A stretch of DNA of 64,000 nucleotides from Proteles cristata cristata (GCA_017311185.1 JAESUZ010004813.1:186001-250000); one strand, 5' to 3'. Shown: positions 1 through 12,771, counted from the first letter of the stretch. Notes: generated from the sequence alone by a model not told the origin. Translations and numbers: made by a program.

Positions 1-750
1 AGTAATCTCAAATATATAAAAATAGATACTAAAAAGGGGAAATAAATGTTTCTGAAGGTTTTCTTTGTTTGGTAAAATATGAATTAATTTCATTTTCTTA
101 CATTCTTTTTGATATTTTTCTAGTTTTCTAAAAGAATATAAATTTCCAATCCAAATAATGAGTTACAAAAACATGCCTTAAATATTGTTAATATTATGTC
201 CGTCAGAGAGTTTGGGGGAGGTTTTAATGAGATTGTGGATGGATTTAAGGAGATAATGACTAAAAAGAATATGATCATTATGCTAATTCTACCATCTTGG
301 GGAAATGCGGAAGACTGATCCTCCCTCCAGATGGTGCAGACCTTCAATTTTAGGGTTTCAGACTATTTTTTAAAGTTTTATATTTTTAATAATCTTAGAA
401 AACTCTTTAGGTGCCTAGTCATTTTATTTAGAAAATTTTAACCCATAAGGAGAATTAGACTTAATTCATAGACCATTGGGATTTATTTCGTAGCCAAGTT
501 TGAATTTTTCATATAATACATAAGTCATTCTATATAACAAAATTTCAAATAGCAGATTTAACATTCTTATATTCATATACCTAGTGTCTATTTTCCTGAT
601 AGATACTGAGAGTTTATTTTTGTCATAAAATTTACCATAAGCCAAAAAAATAGTATGCACACTCAAATTCTAGGAAATTTAGTGAGATTTACTAAGAATA
701 AACTAACAAGAACAATCAGCTAGTGCTCTCCTTTTCTCCATCATAATATA
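1..750. other. AT-rich sequence, nothing recognised
   Basis: No gene, SINE or L1 phrase was recognised. The open frames are short (at most 75 codons), lie in AT-rich sequence and show no coding character. Confidence 0.6.
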
Positions 751-1440
751 AAAAAAATTTCAAACATACCACAAAGTTAAAATACTTTACAGTGAATACC
801 TATATACATCTACACTTATATTTTCCATTAACATTTTATTATATCACCTCACTAGTCATTATTCGAAAATCCCTCAATCCAACAAATCTTTTTGATGCAT
901 TTCAAAGCAGATGGTTTATTTCTGTCTACAGATTTCGGCATAAATTATTATCAAGGTTTGAATATTTGTATTTTTATGTAAAACTTGCACATGATAAAAT
1001 GGACAAATCTTAAGTGTATATTTGTTCAGTGACAAGAGTGAATGCACTTCTGAAATCCATATTCTTAATAAAATCTAGAATATTACCATCATCCCTTATG
1101 TCACTTCCTTGTCAGTCTTGATCTCCATTTCCTGAGGGAAACACTGTTTTTATTTTTTTATATATACCATAGATTAAGCTTGTCTGTTCTGGATTTTTAT
1201 ATAAATGGAATGATACAGTATATACTCTTTAGGGTAAGTCTTCATTCACTTAGCCTAATGGCTTTGAGATTCATCCATATTTTTATGGATCAGAAACAAT
1301 TATTTTTTCTGAGTAGTATTCCATTGTATAAATATACCACAGTTTGTTAATTCGTTTGCCTAGCTTTAGATCCTGGAGTATTTCCAGTTTATAGACATTA
1401 AGAATACAGTTAAAGTTAGTTTTTGCGTTAGTTCCTGGGA
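751..1440 (-). mobile_element. Old L1M 3' end (antisense)
   Basis: Diverged reverse-strand L1M 3' UTR. Recognisable phrases run in the usual order: 'tttcaaacatacca', 'tccctcaatccaac', 'gatgcatttcaaag', 'ataaatggaatgatacagta', 'agattcatccat' and 'gagtagtattccattgtata'. It is heavily mutated, so it is an old insertion shared well beyond carnivores. The small open frame at 792-1013 lies inside it and is not a gene. Confidence 0.75.
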
Positions 1441-1539
1441 GATACAGTAACGATGTCTTTTAATAACAAAGTGGACTCCAGTGATTTGACTTTTAAATAA
1501 CAAACATGAGTTAAGTGCACTAAGGAATGGATGAGGAGA

Positions 1540-1767
1540 GGTACACCCGATGACCCAGTCCCTTAAGCATCTGACTCCTGATTTCAGTTCAGGTCATGAT
1601 CTCAGTTTGTGAATTCAAGTCCCACATCTGGCTCTGCACTAACAGCATAGAGCCTGCTCGGATTCTCTGTCTCCCTTTCTCTCTGTTCTTCCTCTTATTT
1701 CTCTCTGTTTCTGTCTCTGTCTCTCTCTCCCTCTCTCTCAAAAATCAATAAATAAACAACAAAAAAA
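1540..1767 (+). mobile_element. Felid CAN-SINE, diverged
   Basis: A worn tRNA-derived head (damaged A box, 'gaattcaagtccc' for the B box) is followed by 'gctctgcactaacagcatagagcctgc', a TC-rich tract and a 'caataaataaac' tail. It is flanked by an imperfect direct repeat, gaatggatgaggaga (1525-1539) and gaatgggtgaggaga (1768-1782). That repeat matches at 14 of 15 bases and is the target-site duplication. Confidence 0.9.
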
Positions 1768-2050
1768 GAATGGGTGAGGAGAACTGCATGGAGAGGCACA
1801 GATCCCAAGGGAAAATCTTTAACATGTTCAGAAGAGAAACACATATTAGGTAACAGGTTTCTGAACCTCTGAACATAAATCCTTCCAGTCCTCACTTATT
1901 ATTTCCTGGGGGAGATTCTGTCAGGAAGGAATAAAACCAAATAATAAAAATAATAAAAGATGTGGGTGAACATTTGTAATTATAAAGCAGCAATCTTTGG
2001 GATACGCATATCCAACTTCAGAGGAATGCTGCTATTAAGAGAAGGTTCTC

Positions 2051-2275
2051 AGGGTGCCTGGGTGGCTCAGTTGGTTAAACGTCTGACTTCAGCTCAGTAC
2101 ATAATCTCACAGTTCATGGGTTCGAACCCCGTGTCAGGCTCTGTACTGACAGCTCAGAGCCTGGAGCCTGTTTCAGATTCTGTATCTCCCCCTCTCTCTC
2201 TGATCCTCTCCTGCTCATGCTGTCTCTTTCTCTCTCTCTCTCTCAGAAATAAATAAAACATTTTAAAAAAATTTA
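2051..2275 (+). mobile_element. Felid CAN-SINE
   Basis: Starts AGGGTGCCTGGGTGGCTCAG. The B box is GGTTCGAACCC, followed by 'cagctcagagcctggagcctg', a TC tract and 'agaaataaataaaa'. A duplication of about 10 bp, gaaggttctc (2041-2050), recurs as gaagggttctc after the tail (about 2282-2292). The 98-codon open frame at 1960-2256 is the SINE read through and is not a gene. Confidence 0.95.
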
Positions 2276-2292
2276 AGAAGGGAAGGGTTCTC

Positions 2293-4815
2293 TATGAAAG
2301 CATTCTAAGTGTAAGATATTTTCTATCATTGGGATAATCACAACTCCTAGCTTTGGACAGATCTTTTATCAACTAATTACCAGAAAATCCCAAAAAGGCT
2401 TGACTACTTAATTGTAAGGGAGCTTTAGGGTCCTTTTGATGTCTGCTCTCGGCATGCCAAAGAGTAACTTACACAAAGATAAAAAGCATTCACTGCATTA
2501 AAAGGCTACTCTTAATAGATTAAAGCTTCATAGCTGGGTCAGTGACAAAGGTCTTTCAATATATATTTTCTTTCCTCTCTAGAGTAAATATGCAATCATC
2601 CTGTGTAAACAATAAGAGAAAATTATACCAGTAGAAAGGAAACCACAGTTTTATGGAGTCAAATGAAACAGAATGAAGTGAAATGAAATACCCAAGATCA
2701 TAGGAAGAAGAAAGTTATTTTGCTAGAATAAATTTAATTTCTTATCCCCAATATTCCTTTACGAAATTTTAAAATACCATATGTCTTTCCCATAGGCTCT
2801 TGTTTTGTAGGTGGCCTAGGTGTTATCTACTCCTGAAAACACTTTGCTCTTTCCTTGACCTCCTTCTATTAGCTTATAGACAAAGTTATCACCAAAAAGG
2901 ATATTTAGGTATTTTCTCTTTTTGAGGGGAAATGTGAGGCAACAGTGGAAGGTGTTTTTTGGGTGCCAAGAGAGGCCTCAAGCAGAGTCACAACCCTTAA
3001 GGAGATGACAGTGTTGTTGAGACCAAATTAATATAGTTGGGACCCTGAGAAATGTGAAGAAGGCTGGTAAGAGCAAGTGACAGGTAATAAGGCATAAACT
3101 GTGAGGAGGGTAAGAGGAAAGCCATCCCTAAGAAACTGATCAGATTTACAATAGCCCTTAGAGAGTGAACAGGATCTGATCTGACAAGACAGAGAAAGGG
3201 GGTAGGGGAGGCAGAGATAGAGCAAAGAGATCACTGTAGAGGCGGCATGGAAAGGACAACCTTTGGCTATAGCATTTTCTATTGTTTCCATGCAGTCTGG
3301 AGATTAAATGTTAAAACAGGTGCACAATATTCATTTGTAGAGGTTATCAGGTAGTCCATTAACTTGTATGTTTACTTAGTTCTTTGTACTATACTTCAAT
3401 AGAATTTTATAGTCTGAATAATTAAGCAATTTCTGAAAGACATCAGCACCTATATGGATATTATAAACTTAATATTTCTTGTTAAATGAATGCCTGAAGT
3501 GCTTGGATCTCACTAGATATAGAACTTTCCACTCATAAAGAATTTTTCAGTAAGGAATTCACAAATATAAGTGTTATGTTTGCTTTTATTGACATAGCTG
3601 TATGCATATCTTGAAAGTGGACTTTGAATTCTCTGATCCTATTTTCATCTGAAATGGTTTTCCTTACACATTGCTAAAAAGGAGTGTTGAGGAAGTAAGA
3701 AGAAAAATTAGGGAACTCTTTTATGACAAGTCTGAGTTCTTTCTTTAAATTTGTTATTGTTAAACATACTCCATTAAATCAGTCCTTACACATAATCAAA
3801 TATGGATCTTTAGAAAGTAATTGAAAGTTTTGCCATTCTTTCAGATTTTATATCTCCTCTTTCTTTTGTTTAGGCAGTTGTCCAAAATTTAGGAAAAGAA
3901 ACTACTATTCTTTCAAATGTTCATCTTTAATTTTTGACAGTATTAGTACGTAACAGAAAAGATCATATGAAACACTATATTGAAAAGGATTACCAGGTAG
4001 AAGAAGAAAGCTAACCTTCAGAGGTAAATCTATCATTCTGTCCTTTTCCTGTTAAATCCAAATTCTACCTCTAAATCTTTAAGTTTCATCCAGGAAATTA
4101 GATAACCTAATTGAATCTCAGATTTTTAATCTGCAAAATGAGAGACATTGTTTACTATATGATTTCTGTTTCTTTTTAGTATTAATATTTTATTTTTAAT
4201 AATCATCTATTTTATTATAGAATCTGAATACAAAGTGAAAGGATTAAATACCATGAGATTCTGAAACAATGATTGTAGAGCTACTTGATGCAAAAATGAA
4301 AAATACAAAGAAATAGGCACAGTATTTTAATATTTTTCACATTTTTGCTCTAATTATAAATATAAGAGACTGAAATAATATTGTTAATCTATTTAAAATT
4401 TTTTATCAAAATTTAAATTTGGCAAAATACCTTATTATATTACTTAAATAGAATGGATTCTCCCTAAACTTCCCTAATGTTAATTGATTTTTACTTATTT
4501 GGGGGGGGGAAGGACATCACCAGTTGGGCATATTCCTATGATTATTTTTTCCAAGACAGAAACTATTATATCTTTCTTAGTTCAAATGTCTCTTATTTTG
4601 AATGTTCCATAGAGATAAATATTCACTGAACTATGTGTTCTTCACTTACAGGAAAAGGGGAAAATGACATCAAGAGTTTTGCTGAAGTCTTCTTCTAGTT
4701 TTATACAATTTCTTGTTGCCAGTACTAGGAAGTGCTACATAACCTATTCCCCAATGTCAATAGCTCAGGAAATAAGTGAAAGGACCATACCCCTAGCTTA
4801 GTATTCAGTTACATT
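2293..4815. other. Unrecognised AT-rich stretch
   Basis: About 2.5 kb with no repeat family or exon that I recognise. It contains a run of nine G at 4501-4509. The 87-codon open frame at 3028-3291 has no recognisable domain. Confidence 0.5.
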
Positions 4816-5490
4816 TCATTTGGATTTTGTGGTGCACACTATGACGTCAAAATTGCTCTTCAGGAATGAAGCACTTATTTCCCTAAAACCTGAGAGTCCT
4901 CTGTAAGATGGGCCCCTTGTGGTCCATCGCCTTTGGAAAATCCCCTCATCCAAGACAACACTTCCTTCCAGGGAAGTCTGCATACAATGACTCATCAATG
5001 CAGAGATTTAAGTGCTCAGCCCCCACCTCTTTTTTTTTTTTTAATTTTTTGATGTTTATTTATTATTGAGACAGAGAGAAACAGGGCATGAATAGGGGAG
5101 AGGCAGAGAGAGAGGGAGATACAGAATCTGAAGCAGGCTCCTGATTCTGAGCTGTGAACACAGAGCCCAACACAGGGCTCAAACCCACAAACTGTGAGAT
5201 CATGACCTGAGCTGGAGTCAGATGCCTAACTGACTGAGCCACCCAGGCACTACTCAGACCCCTCTCTCTTACTCAAGATGATTCTCAAAGGTCATCCTGG
5301 CTGAAGGGCTCACCAAGAAGTCATTTGAGGGCTTTGATGAAACTTCGCCAGAATTCAACTTCTCCCTCTCCTCAGTCCTGCTTTAATTCCGTCTTTCATA
5401 TAGGTGTTGATCCTTAGAGTACTCTTTAATTAATGTGCTATATGCTAATATCTATCTCAGTGTCTGCTTCCTGAAAAACTCAACCTATGA
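4816..5490 (+). mobile_element. Decayed ERVL-type LTR, split by a SINE
   Basis: The sequence either side of the SINE at 5031-5254 reads like an ancient ERVL-class LTR. Typical phrases are 'tcatcctggctgaagggctc', 'catttgagggctttgatgaa', 'gttgatccttagagtactc', and an end 'tctgcttcctgaaaaactca'-'acctatgatagg'. The left boundary is a guess. This is family resemblance recalled by eye, so the exact LTR subfamily is uncertain. Confidence 0.45.
5031..5254 (-). mobile_element. Felid CAN-SINE, antisense
   Basis: The antisense SINE begins with a T-rich tail, then 'gagacagagagaaacagggc', 'gaagcaggctcc' and 'gatcatgacctgagc', and ends 'gactgagccacccaggcac'. The flanks share a rough repeat (ctcagcccccacctctt before, ctcagacccctctctctt after). 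It sits inside the LTR-like sequence, so it is younger than that element. Confidence 0.92.
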
Positions 5491-7430
5491 TAGGTGATGG
5501 TCCACATTAAGGTAGTATAAGAAGGCAAATGCTATTATGGGACTTTGGAATTGGGTCACCTAAAGCCTAGCAGGCAACAGGCACTCATTCTTCATTCAAG
5601 AAGTACAGATAATCCTGGGACAAGGTAGTAGTGCAATTGTTCACCAGCAGTGAATTCTGTTGAAGGAGGAAAATATATTAGCTGGTATGATATATTAGGT
5701 GTTTGATCCCGAGGAAGTAGTAACTATGAGTAGAATGGAGTTAAAGGGCTATTACTAAGCTCAGTTGAAATTCTGCAGTAAGATAACAAAAAGCCAAAAG
5801 TGATTAACCAGCAATAAAAGTTTAAGTACAAAGGGTACCTGGCTGGCTCAATCAGAGGAGTGTGCAACTCTTGATCTCAGGGTCATGAGTTTGAGCCCCA
5901 TTTTGGGTACAGAGATTATTTAAATAAAACTTTAAAAAAGTATCTAAGTACAAAAGCCAGAGGATCTTCTTGGCAGCATATAAGGAAGCTCGTATATCTT
6001 ATACTGAGAAAGTAGAAAATGCTGAGGCCCAGGCCTTGATTGTCAGAATAGCTAAGCTCCAAAAAAATTTAAAGGTATGGCTAGGGTAGGCCTGCTATGC
6101 CATATTCCATCTGTTTTGTGAAGGAAAACAATCCTGTACATGGAATAGGCACATCTATGTTAATGTGCATGAAACTTGAATCCCAAGATTCCTCTGGACT
6201 CATTGAGCCTATGGAAATGGCTTACATCTTCCTCATAAATTCTACCATTCTCTAGTCCCTTGAAGTTCCTGCAGGTGTCTCTCCCTTAAAATATAACATT
6301 TTACTCCCCTCCCCTCTCCCCCACCTTGCCTTAGGGTCTTCCTCAACCTCCTTTCCCGGCTGCTAGGCCAAAAACTAAGGTTATGTCCCCAAATCACCTG
6401 GCTATAAATATTCTGGGTCAGCTAGGGAAGGAAAAACCTTCAAGAACTACCTATTGTGTATTGGAAGGATCTGGGAGATTACTCATGGGTCTAGATTATC
6501 AGGCTGAAGGACTGAACAAGGACAGAACATACACTTTTGGAATGCAGAATTTCACACCTGAGAAAGGTCTGGAGATGGTACATATATACCTAGATGGCTT
6601 TTAGAAACATGGGAAAAGTGACAGATCACTTTAAATAAGTTGGAATGTTGCCATGATAGAGGATGAAAGAAGGGGTTTAAAGGCCCAGAGAGGTACACAT
6701 TTTAGAATGGATATACTTTGTATGGCTATAAACCTCCCCAAGGACTCTGTTCTACATGCTGACCCTTGGAATGTGCTCTTGACATCACTAAGTTCAGTAG
6801 AGGCTCTCTTTTCTAGGTCAAGTTTTCAAAGAGCTGGGCTCATCATTTGCAATATGGACAATAACAATTGGAAATAATAGAGGCCAGATGGTAAGGTATA
6901 ACTGTAAGAATACAAGTGAGTGCAATTATAATAATGAACAGCAAGGCTGGCATGGCAGCAACGTGAGCCCAGGGGTTTGGAAGAGTTAGATAATTAAAAA
7001 CACATGTTAGGAGTCCAGCTTTAAGCCAAACAGTATGAGGAACTTCATGAACCCACTCGATAGCTCCTTGTGCTAAACAGGCAAGAGGAGTGAACATCAG
7101 GCCAGGGGTAATTGGCCTTGATCACCAGCTGGGGGCAGAGCAGCAGTTATAGTGGGAGCATGGAGGAATGCTTTTGACACCTGCATGATCTACTCTAGGG
7201 CTTCTTGGTACTCCCTTTCTCAGCTTATAGACAAGTTCAGCAATACTGCCCTAAGAAGCATACAATGGCAGTGAACTCAATCATTCTAGGGATGGGGGTC
7301 TAGAGACTAGAAAGGAGATTTAGTCAAAAAGTTTGATAAAACTGTCTAGGAGGAGATTATAGAAGTTGCATAAACACTGCTACCACTTGAAAAAGTTAAA
7401 TCCACAAAAGCCACAAAACTGGAGCAGCAG
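5490..7430 (+). pseudogene. Possible ERVL-type internal remnant
   Basis: Sequence downstream of the LTR candidate. It includes 'atgctgaggcccaggccttg' (about 6020-6040) and a stretch near 7080-7210 whose forward reading resembles the dUTPase-like region at the end of ERVL pol, interrupted by stop codons. A complete ERVL interior is several kb longer, so most of it would be deleted. The open frames of 73-74 codons at 6383-6877 carry no intact retroviral domain. The reading is non-functional. The assignment rests on weak resemblance plus its position after an LTR. Confidence 0.35.
5833..5940 (+). mobile_element. Short, older CAN-SINE type
   Basis: The head 'gggtacctggctggctca' is followed by 'gatctcagggtcatgagttt', 'gagccccattttgggtac' and 'agagattatttaaataaaac'. 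This is the short carnivore SINE form that lacks the long TC tract of the felid copies. A flanking direct repeat tttaagtacaaa / tctaagtacaaa supports a target-site duplication. Confidence 0.85.
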
Positions 7431-8009
7431 AGACTAGTGGAAAAAGAAGTCTTGTATTATTGCTGGAGGCTGTCTTCTTTCTTTTCCCTCACCAGAATTT
7501 TCCTGTCTTTCCACTTTGTCCCCAGACAACTGGCTTACTTAATCAAAGCCAGATGCTACACTATTCTAAATGCATGGGAAAAGATTTACTTCCAAAACGG
7601 ACATCTAAAATCTTCTGTGTTTTAAGAAAGCATTGTAAAAATGGTTTTCTGCATCTTGTCTTCCTATATTACTTTAAACTCCTGTCCACAGCTCACATGG
7701 ATAAGAAAAAAAAATACAAAATAATTCTCTATAACACTACAAATATAGAAATTATTTTTATCCATATTTTCTATTTTACCTTCTATTTTATAGCAGGACA
7801 CTGCATTTCTCAGTTTGGCTGTTTGTTAGGATTGAGCATGCTCTAGTCTCCACGAGTAGTTCTGATTGTGACAAACAGCCAGTGTCTTTGATACAAGGAA
7901 GAGCTTGATTAAAGGAGGACACGTGACTGGAATCAGGTTAGTTAGGACTGCTCATTACTTTATCTCCCACTTTGGAAAATAGGAAGCTTAGAATCATTCT
8001 CAAAAGCAT
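7431..8009. other. Unrecognised sequence
   Basis: Two overlapping forward open frames (62 and 128 codons, 7437-7846) lie here. They are rich in hydrophobic and aromatic residues because the DNA is T-rich. I see no domain, signal or splice evidence, so I treat them as chance frames. Confidence 0.5.
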
Positions 8010-8226
8010 GAGTTGTGATGTCACATGGACTCGGATTTCATTTCTGGCTCTAAAATTTTGGTGTGACACTTAATACCTCAATATCTTAAAGTCGCTTTCA
8101 TCCTATATATGAGGAGTTAATAATTACTATATGAAATCATTATCTAATTTAAAGACATAATATAGTAAATCTTGTTAACATGATTCTTGGCACATCCAAA
8201 ATGCTTAATAGCTGTTAGCTTTTGAC
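8010..8226 (+). mobile_element. MIR element
   Basis: Diverged MIR core in sense orientation: 'ggactcggatttcatttctggctc', 'gtgacactta', 'cctcaatatctta', then the 3' end 'gattcttggcacatcc' and 'aatgcttaatagctgttagc'. The order and spacing match the MIR consensus as I recall it. Confidence 0.7.
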
Positions 8227-8477
8227 TCCAATACCAAAACAAACAAACAAAAACCTTCATCTGCTCTGAATCAGTATTACTGATCAGAAATGCCTCAGGA
8301 GTAAGCAAGTGAGGTTCTGCCCTGGAACCCATTCCTCATGGTGCCGCATGCTTTTGAAGGCCTCTCCAAAAAATTTTTTTAGTCTCCCTCTGCTATGACT
8401 GAGACCAGCTTAGGTTAGAAGTACAATCTGAGTGAGGGTCCATGAGCCCAGACTTGGTCATGCATTAATCTGGTTGT

Positions 8478-8479
<2 letters not shown>

Positions 8480-8525
<46 letters not shown>
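8480..8525. repeat. (CA)n microsatellite
   Basis: About 23 uninterrupted CA units, likely polymorphic in length. Confidence 0.98.
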
Positions 8526-8527
<2 letters not shown>

Positions 8528-10429
8528 TTCAAATTTTAAAGTCCCTCTCCACTAGCTTGGACTGCTTGAAGAACAGCCTGGGTTCAGTGCTCCAAGCCTA
8601 CAACAGATCCCCATTTCTCCCTTTTGGGTCATTCTTTGGCCTTCTACTTCAGATATCGGATTAACTAGATACTCCAAGGAACTCAGTGGATAATGTGTAG
8701 AGGCCAAGAAGATAGCCTGATAAGAATATTCCTCCTCTTGTCTGGTGAGGTATTTCTTTCATGGTAGTGAACTCAATGCAAGATTGGTATACCAGACCAG
8801 TGCTGACATACTATGAGGTGACTCTCGCTTATGCTGTACATCAGATTTGTTCTGAGCTACCAATCATTTATTTCTGACATTTAGGCTTGAGCCCTGTGTT
8901 TGGATCTTTCAGTTGGTTCTAAGCCATTTATATCCCTCGTCTACAGCATCCAAATAGCGGCCAAAATCCTTTGCAAAATGTACCTACCCCCTCATCGCTG
9001 AGACCCACAATGATCATCCCATCCCCACCACATGCTCTGTGCCACATTCAGAGACTCCTCTGGGGTAGCTACCATAGCTGTCTCCTCCAAGGGCTTTTGA
9101 GACTGGGAAAGGAAGTACTTTTCAATGCCAATGGGCCCTTCTTATTGGTGTTCTCTTTTTCTCTGGTTGACGTGATAACATTATATTCTCCTGGTCACTC
9201 TTAAGATGTACTACATAAAGGATGCACATTCTTTGTGCAAAAAGGACCCCTCACTCCACTCATGGACCCCTCACCTATCTTTGCTGGTAGTGATGTGTGA
9301 ATGGCAATGGTGTAGTTAATAATGGAAGAAATAATACTCTAGGAATGCAGAGATGACAGTCTAAAGAGCTCAAGAAAAGACACAGTTGGAAGATGTGTTG
9401 CTCAATATCTATACTATAAACTTCTGAATGATGAATTTAACAAGATCAGAAAATGAATTATCATTCATGTTTCACCATACCCTGGATAAGACTTACATTT
9501 GTGGTCATCACAAAAGAAGCCAAGTACCAATCTCTGAAACAATCAATAACAGCCAACATTCACATGAAGCACAATGACTGATTTAGCACCATGAGTAAAA
9601 TGTAATCAATATTTAAATTTTGTATTAGAGAACTGAAGAAGAAAATCTTTATTATTTCCCTTCAAAAAAGTTGGGAAGACATAGCATTATGAGTAACAAT
9701 AGCATTGTTCATTTCTAATAATAGGAGATATGAAATTAGCCAGAAACAGCAATTTAGATACTAATGAATCAATTTGATAATAAAGAGATGGTCATTAGAC
9801 TGGACAGGAAGAAGTGGTGGCTCGGCACTATGAAGAATCTTTGTGTGCATTGACTGGACAATAACTATATATCTAAGTACCTCTTTTCCACTCTTTATTC
9901 AAATTCTTCATTGATAAATCACTGTACCTTGAAAGGGCCCTTGGGATTTATAATACATGTTTAATCAAGTTGTTTTTATAGGCAACAGCCCATCAAAATT
10001 TTACTCTAGTGTCAACACACATTAGGGGCTGCTCTACTTTTGACTGCATCTAGCCATGCAGGCTGTACACATGCAGTTACAGGGGCCCCATTCTCATCAA
10101 CTTTAAAGAGAATGACACCAAACTGTCCAGTGGAGACTGACTTCTCTAGCCCCCTGTCATGTATTTCTTCTCAGCCTTAGATTTTTTTCATCTTCAAAAC
10201 ATTTTGTCCTTATAACTTTCAGATATTCTGAAGGACACTATCCAACTTCTTTGTCATTGTTGCTATAATCAAAAAGCCCAACAACCCTATCTCAGCCATG
10301 TTCTCAAATCCATGTTCATTTTCCTCATTAGTGACTAGGTTACTGAGATAGGTTCCTCTTCTAGATCCATCTCTTTTCCACTCTGCCTCTTACATGGAGG
10401 ACCCTATTGCCCTCAAGTAACCATTCTAT
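8526..10429. other. Unrecognised sequence
   Basis: About 1.9 kb with no recognised repeat or exon. The 77-codon open frame at 8971-9204 starts in ordinary AT/C-rich sequence and shows no domain. Confidence 0.5.
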
Positions 10430-10916
10430 AATGGATATCTGAGCTCTCCAAAGCTTCAGGATAAAATTGGAATCCTTTAGTAAGTACTTAATCTTGTCCA
10501 AACATCCATTTATTATTTAATCTTTTAATGTTAATACCACACACTTGACACTTCATTCCCATGGTCATCCTCTGAACATAAAATAAACCTCAAATGTTTC
10601 ATACCTGCTGACTTTCTCCCTACAAAGCCTTTCCTCACGCTGTATACATGAAAGGGTCTAACCACCTTATAAAATGCAGCTGGAAAAATGCTTTTCTGTG
10701 ACATTTTACCAGGCTCTTTTGGACAAGTTAGCAGCCCTCTCAACTGTGGTGCCTACTATTATGCATTTATCACATTCCATGTGGAACTACCTGCTTACAT
10801 GTCTGCCATTGCGCTAGATTGTGAGCTCCTTGAAGTCCAGGACTCTGTTTTATCCATATTTATGTTTACGATGCATGAGAACGAGGCTTTCATTAAATAT
10901 GTATTAATGAATGAAT
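10430..10916 (+). mobile_element. L2 element 3' portion
   Basis: The L2 3' end is clear at 10790-10916: 'gctagattgtgagctccttg', 'aagtccaggactctgtttta', and an end 'tatgtattaatgaatgaata'. The earlier part ('aggataaaattggaatcctt', 'cctttcctcacg') also fits L2 but is more diverged, so the left edge is approximate. Confidence 0.65.
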
Positions 10917-11690
10917 AATCCCCCTGGATTCTTACATGCATCTTCCATAGCCCTTCTTTTTTTACAGAAATATTTTTCTAGCCAAGTTTATAGTAAATTG
11001 TAAGTAAATGTATTATAGACACAACTTGTTATATTTAAAAGTACTCATCAAAAAATTATTACTTTACAATTAACCAAAGTTATAAGTGAAAGAAAGTTGA
11101 AAGAGACAAAATGACTGATTCTTTTATAAAATGGCTTAAATTACATACATTTTTTATGGCTTTTCCTGAAAGGCCTGTCATTGAACCTTCTTTATTGGAT
11201 CTTACCCATAATACGGAGCAAGCTGACACAACTGAAGCTAGGAAGCTCATAAACAGAAATAGAGCCTAAATTCTAAACACAAACATACAATTAAAATTCT
11301 AGAGTGAAAAGGTATGAAAAGCCTTCATAAATCAAGAAGATAAAGCAGAAATCAGGTCATACATAAATATTAAAATAAGCAGTTATTCATAAACCAGAAA
11401 GGCAGCTAGAAGATCATTTTTTAAAAAATAGAGGGGAAACAAAGTAAGAAATTTGGATGAAGGTCTAACAGATTCTAAATGATCCATGGGAAACAAGAGA
11501 GTAGGAAAAGTAGTAAATACTACAAATTTAAGGCTCAAATATCAAAACGCCAACTGCATTTAATGACAACTTCTTAGTCCTGCTTTTTATGCACTTCTAA
11601 GGCAATGCCAGCCCTGAACATATAGGTGAGCGGGTGCACTAAATAGAAAGATAAAATTGCTAAATGACTGTTAGCCTTAACAGGAGCAAA
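10917..11690. other. Unrecognised AT-rich sequence
   Basis: No repeat or gene recognised. It ends at the target-site duplication of the long L1 that follows. Confidence 0.55.
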
Positions 11691-11703
11691 GGAATCACAT
11701 CAT
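11691..11703. repeat. Target-site duplication of the long L1, left copy
   Basis: ggaatcacatcat here pairs with gggatcacatcat at 16612-16624 (12 of 13 bases). The two copies bracket the antisense L1 exactly where its 3' and 5' ends fall. Confidence 0.85.
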
Positions 11704-12114
11704 GTTTTTATTACAGATTTCTTTAATTTGTGTATTTAAATTTAAATTTCAGCATAATTAACATAGAGTGTCAGCTCCAGGTGTATAATATAATGATTCA
11801 ATAATTCTGTACATAACTCAGTGCTCGTCACAAGAACCATACTCTATATCCCCTTTGCCTATTTCACCTCCCCTCATGTCCTCTCTGGTAACCACCTGTT
11901 CTCTATATTTAAGAGTCTGTTTTTTGTTTGATTGTTTATTTATATCTTTTTTCTTTGCTCATTTGTTTTCTTTCTTAATTTCCACATATGACTTAAATCA
12001 TATGGTAGCTTGTCTTTTTCTGACTTATTTCACTTAGCATTATACCCTCTAGATACATCCATGTTGCTGCAAATGGCAAGATCTAATTCTTTCTTATGGT
12101 CGAGTAATATTCCA

Positions 12115-12255
12115 TTATATATATAAATATATATTTATTTATTATATAAATATAATATATTATAATTATTTATATTTATTTTTATATATTACATATTTAT
12201 ACAATATATATTTATATGTATATGTATTTATAGAATATATACATAATAGAATATA
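12115..12255. repeat. AT-rich microsatellite inside L1
   Basis: Degenerate (AT)n/(TTTA)n expansion directly after 'taatattccatt', where the carnivore L1 consensus has a short TATATA run. It grew from a seed carried by L1 itself. Confidence 0.9.
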
Positions 12256-12571
12256 CTTCTTTATCCATTTATCTGTCCATGGACACTTGAGCTGTTTCCA
12301 TAGTTTGGCTACTGAAAATAATTCTGCAATAAACATAGGGGTGCATCGATCTTTTCAAATTAGTGTTTTTGTGTTCTTTGGGTAGATACCCAGTAGTGGA
12401 ATTACTGGATCATATGGTAGTTCTATTTTTAATTTTTTGAGGAACCTCCTTTATGTCTTCCACAGTGGCTACACCAGTTTTTGTTCCTACCAGCAGTGCA
12501 CGAGGATTCCTTTCTCACCATTTGTTTCTTGTGTTTTTGAGTTTAGCCATTCTCACAAAGCATTTAACTGT

Positions 12572-12771
12572 GGTTTTGGTTTGCATTTCTCTGAGGATGA
12601 GTGGTGCTGAGTATCTTTTCATGTGTATGTTGGACACCTGTATGTCATCTTTGGAGAAACGTCTATTCATGGGTTTTGGTTTGCATTTCTCTGAGGATGA
12701 GTGGTGCTGAGTATCTTTTCATGTGTATGTTGGACACCTGTATGTCATCTTTGGAGAAACGTCTATTCATG
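12572..12771. repeat. Exact 100-bp tandem duplication in L1 ORF2
   Basis: Unit 12572-12671 is followed directly by an identical unit at 12672-12771, which I compared base by base. The breakpoints share a GG microhomology: both units start GGTTTTGGTT, while the bases before and after the pair differ. The duplication is not part of L1 and arose after insertion. Confidence 0.97.

Noticed and set aside
7460..7846. 128-codon plus-strand frame as a small membrane protein
   Set aside because: Its hydrophobicity reflects T-rich DNA. It overlaps another frame and has no promoter, conserved motif or homology that I can recognise.
8480..8525. CRISPR-like or other spaced direct repeats
   Set aside because: It is a simple CA microsatellite with no spacers. 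Nothing in the window has a repeat-spacer pattern.
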